From a virus, in the IMG/VR virus record IMGVR_UViG_3300010413_000048, positions 1 to 52,435 of that record: 52,435 bases of DNA. The stretch is one strand, 5' to 3'. This document shows, piece by piece, positions 29,149-38,558 of the stretch. The notes below the pieces were generated by a model. It saw only the letters and a list, made by a program, of their open reading frames with translations, was not told the origin of the DNA and did not search any database. The stretch's first letter is position 1, and every line of letters starts with the position of its first letter. A program made the translations under genes and the position numbers.

Positions 29149-30027
29149 ATGGCACTTAAGAAAGTAAGAGTTGGTGCAAATGTAGATGCCTTTCAGTTCG
29201 ATGATGGAGATTATTCAGAGGCCATTGATACTGATAGTATACCTATAAACACTGGTACAGCTACACAGCCTGCTCATGCTATTAGACTTGATCAACTACC
29301 TACTCTAGGCAATGTAACCTCTGCAGATGCAGTAATTGCTGATAATGCAATAGTCCGTGGAGATGGTGGAGCTAGAAAGATTCAGGGCTCTTCTTTATTC
29401 TTAGATGACTCAGGAAACCTTTCAAAAGCTGTAGCCGATTTAGATCTTGACTGCGGTGCTAATAAAACATTAAGGATGGTTCAATCCCTTTGGGATGATC
29501 TTAGAATAGTTCCAGGATCATTTGATAGAGTTGGAGCATCTGATCCTGCAATCCAGGCAATAACTCCTGGAGCTGGAACTACTACATACTTATGGGAATT
29601 TGCTAAGAATGACATAGTCTCGTTCACTGCTCAGCTTCCCCATACTTATAAACAAGGGGAAGATATATCTGTTCATCTTCATTGGACTCCAGGGCCTTGG
29701 GGAGTGGCTGAAAATGGAAATACTGTAGGTTGGAAAGTTCAATATACCTGGGCAAATATAGATGGAACATTTGGAGCTATGGTAACAGCTGATCTTTCAG
29801 ATGCCTGTGATGGTACTGATTACAAACATCAAAAAACTCCAGCTGTAACAATAACTGGTACTGGAAAGACTATTTCATCTATGTTAATATGTAACTTAAC
29901 TCGTACTGATACTGGAGCTGATGATACTTGGTCTTCTGCAGTTCCAGGTGAGCAGCCTATGATATTGGAAGTTGATTTTCATTTTCCTATTGATACAGTG
30001 GGAAGTAGACAAATAGGAACTAAATAG
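29149..30027 (+). CDS. Virion or fibre-associated protein, 292 aa
   Basis: The N-terminal half carries the Gly/Asp/Ala-rich strand pattern of phage fibres (VIADNAIVRGDGGARKIQGS). The C-terminal half (DISVHLHWTPG, WKVQYTWANIDGTF) is a beta-sandwich-like domain often found in phage structural proteins. No signal peptide. It sits between fibre-like genes and the portal gene. Confidence 0.6.
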   Translation: MALKKVRVGANVDAFQFDDGDYSEAIDTDSIPINTGTATQPAHAIRLDQLPTLGNVTSADAVIADNAIVRGDGGARKIQGSSLFLDDSGNLSKAVADLDLDCGANKTLRMVQSLWDDLRIVPGSFDRVGASDPAIQAITPGAGTTTYLWEFAKNDIVSFTAQLPHTYKQGEDISVHLHWTPGPWGVAENGNTVGWKVQYTWANIDGTFGAMVTADLSDACDGTDYKHQKTPAVTITGTGKTISSMLICNLTRTDTGADDTWSSAVPGEQPMILEVDFHFPIDTVGSRQIGTK

Positions 30028-30037
30028 AGGTAATTAA

Positions 30038-32002
30038 ATGCCCTACATTGTACAAGGTGATTCAGGGGACTCAGCAGGATTTGATTATAGGGATAAGCAT
30101 CATGATTATGATTATCCTTATGAGCTTAATCTAGATCCAAACTCAGACCTTCATCGAGAAGTTCGTAATAAGATCTGGCAACGGGCTAATGAGGCGAATA
30201 AGGAAATTTCTAAGCGCTTCAGTTCCTGGAATGAAGTAGATCAGATACTTACTACTTATATTAGTCTGAGTGACAAGGAAGAGGCTATCAAAGATAAAGA
30301 TCCTAACAAACCAGTGTCTATTATCTTTCCTTATTCCTACAGTAATCTTGAATCCCTTCTTACTTATATGTCAGCTGCATTCTTTCAAGATCCTATGTTT
30401 CAATATGAGGGAGTTGAAGATGATGATACAATAGGTGCAATGCTGATGGAGCTAGTTATTCGACTCCACTGCATTAAGACCAAAGTTCCTCTTGCAGTCC
30501 ACACTGTCTTACGAGATAACTTTGTCTACGGTCTTGGAGCTGGAGTACCTACTTGGGAAAAAAGATATGGAAAGAAGCCTATTAAATCTTCTATTATTAC
30601 AGAAGATGAAGCAGGAAGTTCATCGACTGAAGAGCAAGTGAATTGGGTTGACAGTCTTCTCTTCGAAGGTAATGCACTGGAGAATATAGATCCTTATTTA
30701 ATTCTTCTTGATCCTTCTTACTCAATCCATCAGACTCAAAAAGGGGAGTTCTGTGGTTGGATTGAAAGAGATAATTATATGAATCTATTATCCCAAGAAG
30801 GAAATAATCAAGGTCTGTTCAATGTAAAGTATCTTGAAGGAAATCGTGACAAAAGATCAGCCCTTGCAGTTGATCAATCACAGAGGGAGCAAAAGGCAGG
30901 AGGTTCAAGTAAATCAGGTCGTCAGGGAATTCTCTCCAGTTCAATCAATCCTGTTGATGTAATTAATCTTTATGTAACTCTAATTCCAAAAGAATGGAAA
31001 TTAGGCCCTGGTGAATACCCTGAGAAATGGTTCTTTAAATTGGCTGCAGATGATCTAATTATTAAAGCTGAAAAGGCTAACCATCATCATGGAATGTATC
31101 CTATGGCAGTTGCATCTAGTGAATTTGATGGTTATTCGATGACTCCTATTTCAAGGTTGGAGATTCTCAAGGGACTTCAAGGAGTTCTTGATTGGCTCTT
31201 TAATTCACACATAGCTAATGTTCGAAAAGCTATCAATGATATGTTTATAGTTGACCCTTATCTTGTTAATATTAATGATGTGAAAGATCCAGGAGCTGGT
31301 AAACTTATCAGACTTCGTCGTCCTGCCTGGGGACATGGAGTCGATAAGGTTATTCAACAGCTACAGGTAAGTGATATAACAAGGGCTAATATTTCTGATA
31401 CAGCATATATAACTCAGTGGATGGATAGGATATCTAAAACTGATTCATCACTATCAGGAACCCTTCGCACTGGTGGTCCTGAGCGACTAACAAAGGGTGA
31501 ATTTCAAGGAACCCGTGCGAGTGCTGTTTCAGGCCTTCAACGAATAGCAATGCTAGTTGGAATGCAGTTCATGCAAGACATAGGAACTATGCTCGCTGTG
31601 CATACTCAGCAATATATGACCCAGGATACTTTTGTTAAGATCACTGGAAGGAATGAAGAGAAACTACGTCGACAATTCGGTTGGGACTCAGACCGTAGGC
31701 GAGTCAGTCCTCTTGACATGGCTATTTCATATGACATGCTAGTAAGGGATGGATCGATTCCTGGTGGAAACTTTAGCGAATTATGGGTTCAACTATTTCA
31801 AATTATAGCTGGTAACGAAGGACTATACAAAGACTTTGACATCACCCGAATCTTCATGTATATAGCAACTCAACTTGGTGCAAAGAATGTTGAGGACTTT
31901 AAGCGAAATGCTAATAGACTTCAACCACAAGGAATGGATGATGAGCAAGTGCTTCGTCAGGCTGAGGCAGGAAACATAGTTCCAACATCGGAGGCTTTTT
32001 AA
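30038..32002 (+). CDS. Portal protein (podovirus-type head-tail connector)
   Basis: The 654-aa product has the length and composition of podovirus portals: an N-terminal helical part, a central region around EGNALENIDPYLILLDPSY, and the helical WMDRISKTDSSLSGTLRTGG segment that appears in many portals. It would form the twelve-fold ring through which the terminase loads DNA. It lies directly before scaffold and capsid genes. An aggtaatta site precedes the ATG. Confidence 0.8.
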   Translation: MPYIVQGDSGDSAGFDYRDKHHDYDYPYELNLDPNSDLHREVRNKIWQRANEANKEISKRFSSWNEVDQILTTYISLSDKEEAIKDKDPNKPVSIIFPYSYSNLESLLTYMSAAFFQDPMFQYEGVEDDDTIGAMLMELVIRLHCIKTKVPLAVHTVLRDNFVYGLGAGVPTWEKRYGKKPIKSSIITEDEAGSSSTEEQVNWVDSLLFEGNALENIDPYLILLDPSYSIHQTQKGEFCGWIERDNYMNLLSQEGNNQGLFNVKYLEGNRDKRSALAVDQSQREQKAGGSSKSGRQGILSSSINPVDVINLYVTLIPKEWKLGPGEYPEKWFFKLAADDLIIKAEKANHHHGMYPMAVASSEFDGYSMTPISRLEILKGLQGVLDWLFNSHIANVRKAINDMFIVDPYLVNINDVKDPGAGKLIRLRRPAWGHGVDKVIQQLQVSDITRANISDTAYITQWMDRISKTDSSLSGTLRTGGPERLTKGEFQGTRASAVSGLQRIAMLVGMQFMQDIGTMLAVHTQQYMTQDTFVKITGRNEEKLRRQFGWDSDRRRVSPLDMAISYDMLVRDGSIPGGNFSELWVQLFQIIAGNEGLYKDFDITRIFMYIATQLGAKNVEDFKRNANRLQPQGMDDEQVLRQAEAGNIVPTSEAF

Positions 32003-32283
32003 TGATAAGGTCTACAAAGACAAGCATTGAGGAGTTTAAGGAATCTTTACTTTGGCAAGACATCCTTGATGAAATAGACACTTGGATATCTTCATTAAAA
32101 AATCCTCATGAAATAACTGGTGACATAATAGATGGAAACATGAACTCAGGTGCTGGTCTCGCTCTTCATGGATATGTGAAGGGATGCAAGGAAGCATCTG
32201 AGAGATTCAAGATAATTCTTGACATTCTTTTAAATCTTAAGGAGGAAAAAGAAGATGACTCTGGACGCAACGAAACCGAGTGA
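32002..32283 (+). CDS. Small hypothetical protein, 93 aa
   Basis: One-base overlap with the portal gene. Soluble, helical, polar; no family recognised. Its end overlaps the next gene by 29 bases in another frame. Confidence 0.7.
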   Translation: MIRSTKTSIEEFKESLLWQDILDEIDTWISSLKNPHEITGDIIDGNMNSGAGLALHGYVKGCKEASERFKIILDILLNLKEEKEDDSGRNETE

Positions 32284-32719
32284 TAGTGCATTAAATAGTG
32301 AAATTCCTGGATACCTCAGGGAAACACGTGCAGCTATTAATGCCCTTTCAGGTGATGGAAGTGTAGGATTTACTGATCTAACAATAACAGTTGGTGATAC
32401 TTCACTTTCAATAGGCTCCGAACTTGATGATTATTCACTTGAGATAGTGAAAACTACAGGTGGTGGAGCTGCTACCATTGCAACTATTCTTGGTGGCACT
32501 GAAGGTCAGGTGAAGATATTTATCTTTATGGATAGCAATATAGACTTCACAGACTCCGCAACAAAAGCCAATGGAACTTTCTATCTCAACCACTTACCAG
32601 CAGGCTCAGCTTATTCACCTTCAGCAGGTGATGTCATTGCACTGATGAACATAGATGGAGATGGTGGAACTACTCATGGATATTGGAAAGAACTTTTCCG
32701 CACTACAGCGGTGAAATAG
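32255..32719 (+). CDS. Putative virion protein, 154 aa
   Basis: A strand-rich protein beginning with SEIPGYLRETRAAIN and ending with GTTHGYWKELFRT, of a kind common in phage head or fibre gene clusters. Start at ATG after aaggagg (12 bases), inside the preceding gene. Function unknown. The stop is next to repeat copy 14. Confidence 0.65.
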   Translation: MTLDATKPSDSALNSEIPGYLRETRAAINALSGDGSVGFTDLTITVGDTSLSIGSELDDYSLEIVKTTGGGAATIATILGGTEGQVKIFIFMDSNIDFTDSATKANGTFYLNHLPAGSAYSPSAGDVIALMNIDGDGGTTHGYWKELFRTTAVK

Positions 32720-32742
32720 ATATATAAATTTTTTATCCATCT
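32718..32742. repeat. 25-bp inverted repeat element, copy 14
   Basis: Half-sites with NN=AT (left) and GG (right), centre TTT. It overlaps the stop at 32717-32719 and ends 20 bases before the scaffold gene. Confidence 0.95.
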
Positions 32743-32762
32743 AAATTGAAAGGAGAATTAAA

Positions 32763-33569
32763 ATGTCTGATGAACTATTAAACGAATTAGATGCAATGAC
32801 AGCAGCCTTAGAGGAACCAGTAGGACAACCTGAGGAACCACCAGCCGATCCTCCACCTCCGGAAGATCCGCCACAGGATCCTCCTCAAGATCCACCGCCT
32901 CCAGAGGAACCTCCTGCAGATCCTCCTCCAGTGGAAGATCCAAAGGATGTTGAGATTAGGATGTTGAGGGAGCAGATTGAAAAATTAGGTAAGTCTGCTG
33001 AACCAGCTCCAGTACCAGCTCCAGAGCCTGAACCTGAACCTCCTGCGGATAAGCCTCTTGCTGACCAGGATTTTATAGCTGATCTTGATTTGGAGACTCT
33101 GAGAGACGATCCTAAGGTTTTCAATAGTCTTTTAAATAAGATCTATAAACAAGGAATGCTTGACTCTCGGACTGCCTACCGAGCTGAAATCAAAAGTGCA
33201 ATGGAGAGTGTGGTTAAGTCTATGCCTGACATCGTGAAGAATAATGTAGCAGTGAATGCTCAGGTAGCAGCTGCAAGAAATAAATTCTACAAAGACAATC
33301 CTGATCTTGAAAACTGGAAAACTTCTGTTGCGACTGTCTATGGAGAACTAGCTGCAGCTAATCCTGACAAGAAAATGGATGAGGTGATGGGTTTAACAGC
33401 AGTGGAAGTCCGTAGACGACTTGGATTGAAGAAAGAAGTAAAGAAAGAAGACGACCCTCCTCCACCTAATCTTCCTGGAGTGAAGAAGGGTGCAAGAGGA
33501 CAACAACCGCCCGACCTAACCCAGATGCAGAAAGAAATGGATGCTATGGATGCGGCTCTTGGGCTATAA
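32763..33569 (+). CDS. Scaffolding protein
   Basis: The 268-aa protein lies between portal and capsid genes. An N-terminal Pro/Glu/Asp-rich block (residues about 18-60, repeated PEEPPADPPP-like units) and a second EPAPVPAPEPEPE stretch precede a helical, coiled C-terminal half (residues about 110-200). The basic tail ending in MQKEMDAMDAALGL would contact the capsid protein. This order is typical for phage scaffolds. The proline-rich block is unusually regular. Confidence 0.8.
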   Translation: MSDELLNELDAMTAALEEPVGQPEEPPADPPPPEDPPQDPPQDPPPPEEPPADPPPVEDPKDVEIRMLREQIEKLGKSAEPAPVPAPEPEPEPPADKPLADQDFIADLDLETLRDDPKVFNSLLNKIYKQGMLDSRTAYRAEIKSAMESVVKSMPDIVKNNVAVNAQVAAARNKFYKDNPDLENWKTSVATVYGELAAANPDKKMDEVMGLTAVEVRRRLGLKKEVKKEDDPPPPNLPGVKKGARGQQPPDLTQMQKEMDAMDAALGL

Positions 33570-33598
33570 CAATTTAACTTAACTGGAGGAATTAAATT

Positions 33599-33958
33599 AT
33601 GGCTTTAGAAGATCGTGGTGCTGAGCATGATAAGGAAGTAGTAGACAAATATCATGATCCAGGGGCTGATTACTATATGACACCCCTTGACTATGTTATG
33701 CGTCCTGCTGCCACTGGAGCTACTGGTGCCTTTACAGTATATCTTCCACCTGTGGCTGAAGCCAAAGGTAGATGGTATTCAATAGTAGCACGAACGGCAG
33801 ATGGTGTTAACACTATAACCATTGCTGATCTTGATGATTCAGAATGTTGGCCTGGTGATATAGTAATGAATGCAAAGTGTGACAGTGCATTGCTTTACTC
33901 TGACGGTCTCCGCTGGATGTCTGGACATGACATCGAGGGATGGCCTGCTTACTATTAA
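33599..33958 (+). CDS. Small capsid-associated protein, 119 aa
   Basis: Located just upstream of the major capsid gene. Its strand-rich sequence (FTVYLPPVAEAKGRWYSIVA, TITIADLDDSECWPG) resembles head decoration or fibre-type proteins. GGAGG site nine bases before ATG. Confidence 0.6.
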   Translation: MALEDRGAEHDKEVVDKYHDPGADYYMTPLDYVMRPAATGATGAFTVYLPPVAEAKGRWYSIVARTADGVNTITIADLDDSECWPGDIVMNAKCDSALLYSDGLRWMSGHDIEGWPAYY

Positions 33959-33967
33959 ACCTTTAAC

Positions 33968-33992
33968 AGATATATAAATTTTTTATATATCT
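33968..33992. repeat. 25-bp inverted repeat element, copy 15
   Basis: A perfect inverted repeat: NN=AT on both sides, centre TTT. It stands nine bases after a stop codon and 21 bases before the major capsid gene. Confidence 0.97.
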
Positions 33993-34013
33993 TTTGTATA
34001 GGAGGAACTAATT

Positions 34014-35306
34014 ATGTTTCTTGGAATGCGTGGAAATGGGGACTGGGTTGCCAACCAGAGGCCCCTTAACTGGAGACAGAAGATTCTCAAACTGTATCCA
34101 AATGGCTCTGCACCACTGACAGCAATGCTGTCTATGATGGGATCTACATCAGTAGACGATCCAGAATTCAACTGGTGGACGCAGGCAATGGGTTCTGTTG
34201 ATGGAGCTGTAGCAGGAATCTGGACTGTGGCTGATATGACTGTGCCATATGTAGCTGGTGGTGTAGCTGGAGATATTCTATTTGTTCGAACTAACACTAC
34301 TGCAATCTTTAAACGAGTTCGTAAAGGTCATCAGATCCTTCTTCGTGATGCTTCTGACTATCGTGTAGATGTCAATGCGAAGGTGACTGAGGTTTATCGT
34401 GGGACAGGTTATGAACTCTATGCCTGTAAACTTCTCGAAGCTGATGATAATTCACCTACTCATGATCTCTCTGATTGTGATACCTTTAAGATCGTAGGTA
34501 ATATCAATTCTGAGGGTGCTGAGATGCCTGATTCAATAGCTCTGAATCCTACCAAGGTAAGGAACTATACTCAGATATTCAGGACTCCTCTTTCCATCAC
34601 TCGTACTGCTCGAAAGACACGGCTTCGCACTGGGGATCAGTATCAGAAGGCCAAGGCTGAGGCTCTTGAGATGCACTCCTGGGAAATGGAACTGGCTTAC
34701 TTCTGGGGAATTGCAACTGAGAACACAGGTGAGAATGGAAAGCCTGAGCGTACCACAATGGGAGCGATTAACTTTATTCGAACTTATGCTGCAGCGAACT
34801 GTGACGATTATACACTGAATGCTACCTACACTGGCCAGACCTGGGTGACAGGTGGTGAGACCTGGTTTAAGACAATCCTTGAACAGATCTTCCGTTACGG
34901 TGCGAGTGAGAAACTGGCCTTCGTCGGTTCTGGTGTTCTTCTTGGTATTGATCGTCTAGCAATGGCAGGTGGACAGATTAACCTTGCTCCAGCACAGAAA
35001 ACCTATGGCATGGAAATCATGCAGTGGAGGACTCCTTTTGGTGTTCTCAATATGAAAACTCATCCACTATTCTCTTATGATGCTACAACCAGGAATATGA
35101 TGGTTGTTCTGGAACCAAAGGAACTTGAATATCGCTACATTGATGATACTGCTTTCTATGGCGAATCAAGCTCCAAGCAGCATCCTGAGGGCTATGGCCA
35201 GCGTCGGGTTGATGGCACAAATGAGGAGTGGTTGACTGAGTGCGGTCTTGAGTTTGGACTGTCAGAGAAATGTGCTGTGTTGAATGGATTCAACCAGAAT
35301 GCTTAA
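34014..35306 (+). CDS. Major capsid protein
   Basis: The 430-aa protein follows scaffold and decoration genes and is followed by a transcription terminator, as expected for the most abundant virion protein. Its order is consistent with an HK97-fold capsid protein: an extended N-terminal loop, a long helix around residues 195-235 (YQKAKAEALEMHSWEMELAYF), and the peripheral domain with GVLLGIDRLAMAGG and FGVLNMKTHPLF. Strong GGAGG site. I base the call on order, length and these features rather than a specific motif. Confidence 0.85.
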   Translation: MFLGMRGNGDWVANQRPLNWRQKILKLYPNGSAPLTAMLSMMGSTSVDDPEFNWWTQAMGSVDGAVAGIWTVADMTVPYVAGGVAGDILFVRTNTTAIFKRVRKGHQILLRDASDYRVDVNAKVTEVYRGTGYELYACKLLEADDNSPTHDLSDCDTFKIVGNINSEGAEMPDSIALNPTKVRNYTQIFRTPLSITRTARKTRLRTGDQYQKAKAEALEMHSWEMELAYFWGIATENTGENGKPERTTMGAINFIRTYAAANCDDYTLNATYTGQTWVTGGETWFKTILEQIFRYGASEKLAFVGSGVLLGIDRLAMAGGQINLAPAQKTYGMEIMQWRTPFGVLNMKTHPLFSYDATTRNMMVVLEPKELEYRYIDDTAFYGESSSKQHPEGYGQRRVDGTNEEWLTECGLEFGLSEKCAVLNGFNQNA

Positions 35307-35314
35307 TCTTAACT

Positions 35315-35350
35315 CTGGGAGGCTGGAAGGTCTCCCAGATATATAAATTT
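35315..35350 (+). terminator. Hairpin terminator after the major capsid gene
   Basis: Stem CTGGGAG/CTCCCAG (35315-35321, 35332-35338) with a 10-base loop, followed by the A/T-rich repeat copy 16 with six T's. It probably attenuates transcription past the capsid gene. Confidence 0.75.
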
Positions 35351-35361
35351 TTTATTTATCT
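35337..35361. repeat. 25-bp inverted repeat element, copy 16
   Basis: Half-sites with NN=AT (left) and AA (right), centre TTT. It overlaps the right arm of the terminator hairpin and ends 12 bases before the next start codon. Confidence 0.95.
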
Positions 35362-35373
35362 TTGAGGTAGCAG

Positions 35374-36108
35374 ATGAACTTACTTCAATTAAGAACAAAG
35401 TTAATAGATCTTTCTGGAAGGTTTGATCTGGTAACAGATGCTCCAGGAGATGACTATACTGATAATGGAGCAGACTTCTTTATTTATGAAGGCCAGAAAC
35501 ATCTTGACCGTCTGAATGAAACAAAGAAATCCTGGGCCTCATGTTTCAGGTTTGTTGAGATAGGTGGATTCTCTGCTACCTTTCCTTATTGTAGAGCAAT
35601 TAAGGAGGTCTGGGCCGCCTCAACTACTGCACGTTGGCAGCTTGAGAAGAAAGACTTACAGGACCTAATTGCAGCTTACTTAACATCTCTTCCCAGTGAA
35701 AGAGACTCTGGAACTATTGCTTATTATTCACCTACCATAACTCGCTACGTTCCAGGTGATGCTACTCCTGCAGATTTGGAAACCTTTGTGGGTTGGCTAG
35801 ATGTTCCCACAGGGCCTAATCCAGAATATAACTCAGTGATTTTTGATGGACCTACTGATGAAAAGATCTCAATTGAGATCAAGGGACTTTTTTATACTCC
35901 TGAGTTAGTTAATGAGACTGATGAAAACTACTGGTCAGTTAGTAATCCAGGGCTTCTTATCATGGCAGCTCAGCGAATGATGGAAGTGTTTAATAGGAAT
36001 ACTCAGGGAGTCAATGACTGGGATAATGCTATTGAGAAGTATGACACTCAACTAGGGATGGATCTGGTTGAAGAACTTATTGCGGAAGTAAATGAGATGG
36101 GAGGGTGA
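35374..36108 (+). CDS. Head-tail adaptor protein
   Basis: A 244-aa helical and strand-mixed protein whose N-terminus (MNLLQLRTKLIDLSGRFDL, an FFIYEGQKHLDRL helix) and C-terminal AAQRMMEVFNRNTQGVNDW resemble adaptor (tubular A or gp4-type) proteins that join portal and tail in podoviruses. Its location behind the capsid gene and before the nozzle-like protein fits that role. Confidence 0.7.
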   Translation: MNLLQLRTKLIDLSGRFDLVTDAPGDDYTDNGADFFIYEGQKHLDRLNETKKSWASCFRFVEIGGFSATFPYCRAIKEVWAASTTARWQLEKKDLQDLIAAYLTSLPSERDSGTIAYYSPTITRYVPGDATPADLETFVGWLDVPTGPNPEYNSVIFDGPTDEKISIEIKGLFYTPELVNETDENYWSVSNPGLLIMAAQRMMEVFNRNTQGVNDWDNAIEKYDTQLGMDLVEELIAEVNEMGG

Positions 36109-36109
36109 G

Positions 36110-36553
36110 ATGGATAGTCAAGAAAGAGTTAAGAGACGAATTGCTAGAAGACAAAGGACTGTTGCCAAGGCTATTGTTACTCCTGTTCCAGTCTCCTGTT
36201 GTGTTACTGGAGGAGCTAATGGAGATATACTGAAGTATATGTTTATAGGCTCTGGAGTTATTAATAAGGTTAAAGTCTATCTATCTTCGAAGCCTAAGAA
36301 TAATGCAGTGATTATTATAAAAGTTGAAAATGATATTGATGGAGAGTCTAAACAGTATTCAATGGCTAGAAGAGATCTTATCATTGAACCTGAATTAAAG
36401 ATTCAGTCAGGAGATAGATTAACTATCCATCTTGCAGTCCATCCTGAAGATCAAATAGATGAATGTTGGATAGCAATGCAGTGGATTCCTGATATAAAAG
36501 ATACTTCAGTAAAGAAACTTTTCCTTGAGGAGGTAAATGAAAATGCCTTATAA
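36110..36553 (+). CDS. Hypothetical tail-region protein, 147 aa
   Basis: Start at ATG 36110, five bases after GGAGG; a longer frame overlaps the adaptor gene. A basic helical N-terminus (KRRIARRQR) precedes a small strand-rich domain with two adjacent cysteines. Might be a minor tail or connector component. Not recognised. Confidence 0.6.
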   Translation: MDSQERVKRRIARRQRTVAKAIVTPVPVSCCVTGGANGDILKYMFIGSGVINKVKVYLSSKPKNNAVIIIKVENDIDGESKQYSMARRDLIIEPELKIQSGDRLTIHLAVHPEDQIDECWIAMQWIPDIKDTSVKKLFLEEVNENAL

Positions 36554-36731
36554 AATCAAAGGAAATACTGTGATTAAAAAAGATACAGGTGAAGTAGTTG
36601 GTCATAGCAAGCACCCAAAAGAATATTTAAAGGCCCTCTATGCTAATGCTGACAAAGGTCATCATTCAGCTGCTAATGGATCTTTTATTGATTTAAGAGC
36701 TTCTAAATTCGGAGTAAACCTCAATGCGTGA
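36543..36731 (+). CDS. Small phage protein of the MPYKIKG type, 62 aa
   Basis: The N-terminus (MPYKIKGNTVIKKDTG, VVGHSKHPKEYLKALYAN) is shared by many short phage proteins near tail genes. ATG at 36543 fits the GGAGG spacing better than the one six bases earlier. Function unknown. Confidence 0.65.
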   Translation: MPYKIKGNTVIKKDTGEVVGHSKHPKEYLKALYANADKGHHSAANGSFIDLRASKFGVNLNA

Positions 36732-38109
36732 GTTTGAACTGACAATAGACGAAGCCCTTCGAAATGGACTTAGTCCATTCAAAGCAACTCCATTTAATTC
36801 TCCTTATTTAAACGAATTTCTTGGCTGGAGACTTGGAAAGGCAGGACCTGAGAAATATGAGACTAAGGATAATCCTATAGTCTTAGGAACCCTTGTCTAC
36901 AGTTGGCCCTTTCCACAGTATGTTACTGGTGAAAGGTATAACTTCTTAATCATCAGAGATAATATAACAGATCATGCTGACAAGGTTTATGAAGTCAGTG
37001 ATAATCATGCTACCATCAATCATGTATTTGATATAGATGTTCTTACCTTTGGTTCCTATGGAACTCTGATGGAAGTAGCAGACTTTGGTGAGTATGCTAT
37101 CATGATGAATGGAGTGGCAATGATCTATTGGAATGTCCTTGGAGCCTGGAATGCTTCAGTTGAGACAGCTACAGTTCCACTGATGAGGACTATCTGTAAT
37201 TTCAAAGGTCAGGTAGTTGGAGGAGGAGTTACAACTACTTGGCATGACTGTGATGAAACATTCTATTGCTGGTCAAAGATTGGAGAAGTTGATTTTACTC
37301 CTAATAATGAAAACACTGCTGGTTATAGACGTGATCCTTATGGAGGAAATGTTAAGCATGTGAGAAGACTAAGAGATAGAGTAGTTGGATATTCTGATAA
37401 GGGAATAGTCTTCTTAGTCCCAACAGTTGATCCTGTTCCTACATTTGGATTTGTGGAGCTTAGTGATGTAGGGATTAAGAATCAAGGAGCTATGGATGGA
37501 GATCTTAATCAACAAGTCTATGTAGGTGAAGATAATATTCTTAGACGAGTTACTGAAAAAGGAATCGAAGAACTTGGTTATGAAAGATGGATGGAGGAAC
37601 TGGATGGAGAAGATATTATTGTTTCTTATGATAAAAAATATAAGGACTTCTACATTGGAAATAGTACCAAGACCTTTCTTCTTTCACCTAATGGTTTATC
37701 AGAAGTTCCTCAGCATCCAAGTGCAGTCTGGAGAAATGATAATGAGACTTTTATGCTTCCAGGTACAGTAGATAGTTATTATCAGACTATAACCTCATGG
37801 CCTTATGATGTAGGATATGCAGGACAGAAGACAGTAGTTGGAGTCGAGACTGATTTGTTCTTAGGCTATCTTCCAGAAGCTGCAATAAGTTACTATACCA
37901 ATATTCATACTTATGGAACAACTAATTATAAACCCCTTAACAATCAAAACATCTGTGCAATTACAGCAGTTGGAAATGCCTTTGCAGTGCATCTGAGATG
38001 CAATCCACTATATGATAATTCAACTATTGGATATATAAAGGTGAGATATAAGATGAATGATTTAAGAGGAATTCGAGGAGTCTATGCTCCTCCTCCACGA
38101 GGACAGTAA
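36724..38109 (+). CDS. Tail nozzle or DNA-stabilisation-type protein, 461 aa
   Basis: A strand-rich protein whose repeated blades (VGYSDKGIVFLVP, VYVGEDNILRRVTE, IVSYDKKYKDFYIGN, FLLSPNGLSEVP) suggest a beta-propeller. Such proteins form the tail nozzle in P22-like (gp10) and T7-like phages. Length and location agree. It overlaps the preceding gene by eight bases. Confidence 0.7.
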   Translation: MREFELTIDEALRNGLSPFKATPFNSPYLNEFLGWRLGKAGPEKYETKDNPIVLGTLVYSWPFPQYVTGERYNFLIIRDNITDHADKVYEVSDNHATINHVFDIDVLTFGSYGTLMEVADFGEYAIMMNGVAMIYWNVLGAWNASVETATVPLMRTICNFKGQVVGGGVTTTWHDCDETFYCWSKIGEVDFTPNNENTAGYRRDPYGGNVKHVRRLRDRVVGYSDKGIVFLVPTVDPVPTFGFVELSDVGIKNQGAMDGDLNQQVYVGEDNILRRVTEKGIEELGYERWMEELDGEDIIVSYDKKYKDFYIGNSTKTFLLSPNGLSEVPQHPSAVWRNDNETFMLPGTVDSYYQTITSWPYDVGYAGQKTVVGVETDLFLGYLPEAAISYYTNIHTYGTTNYKPLNNQNICAITAVGNAFAVHLRCNPLYDNSTIGYIKVRYKMNDLRGIRGVYAPPPRGQ

Positions 38110-38549
38110 TGTTAACTAAACTTTTGCCAGACCAAATAGCTAAATTCTGGGATATAATAAAGTATGCAGTTGAAGAATCTCTACCACCTATTGTAGGAGA
38201 GAGTCCAGATAAGATGCAGAATATTTTAACTGGGTGTTTAGATGGATCATTAGAGGTTTGGATCTCACATAAGAGAACAGAGGATGTGACAAGGATAGAA
38301 GCTGTAGTATTAACAGAATTTCTTTATGATAGACCTTCTAAAACAAAGAGTCTCTTGATTTACTGCCTCTACGGCTACGAAGACATCGCAAAAGAATCTT
38401 GGACTGAAGGTCTTGAGGTATTAAAAAAGTATGCAAAAGGAAGAGGATGTAAACAAGTAGTTGCTTATAGTGAAGTCCCTATGATCATTGAACTATCAAA
38501 GAAACTTGGTGGTGAAGCAAGGTTTATGTATCTTACTTTTAATATTTAG
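38109..38549 (+). CDS. GNAT-like internal or tail-region protein, 146 aa
   Basis: The fold pattern (LEVWISHKRTEDVTRIEAVVLTE, SLLIYCLYGYE, GLEVLKKYAKGRGCKQVVAYS) resembles GNAT acetyltransferases, which occur in podovirus virion gene clusters. Whether it is active is unclear. One-base overlap with the nozzle gene. Confidence 0.6.
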   Translation: MLTKLLPDQIAKFWDIIKYAVEESLPPIVGESPDKMQNILTGCLDGSLEVWISHKRTEDVTRIEAVVLTEFLYDRPSKTKSLLIYCLYGYEDIAKESWTEGLEVLKKYAKGRGCKQVVAYSEVPMIIELSKKLGGEARFMYLTFNI

Positions 38550-38558
38550 GAGATTCTC

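Noticed and set aside
32763-33124. Gly/Ser-rich and Val/Leu-rich frames on the minus strand opposite the scaffold gene
   Set aside because: They are produced by the Pro-rich repeats of the scaffold gene read backwards and lack start signals.
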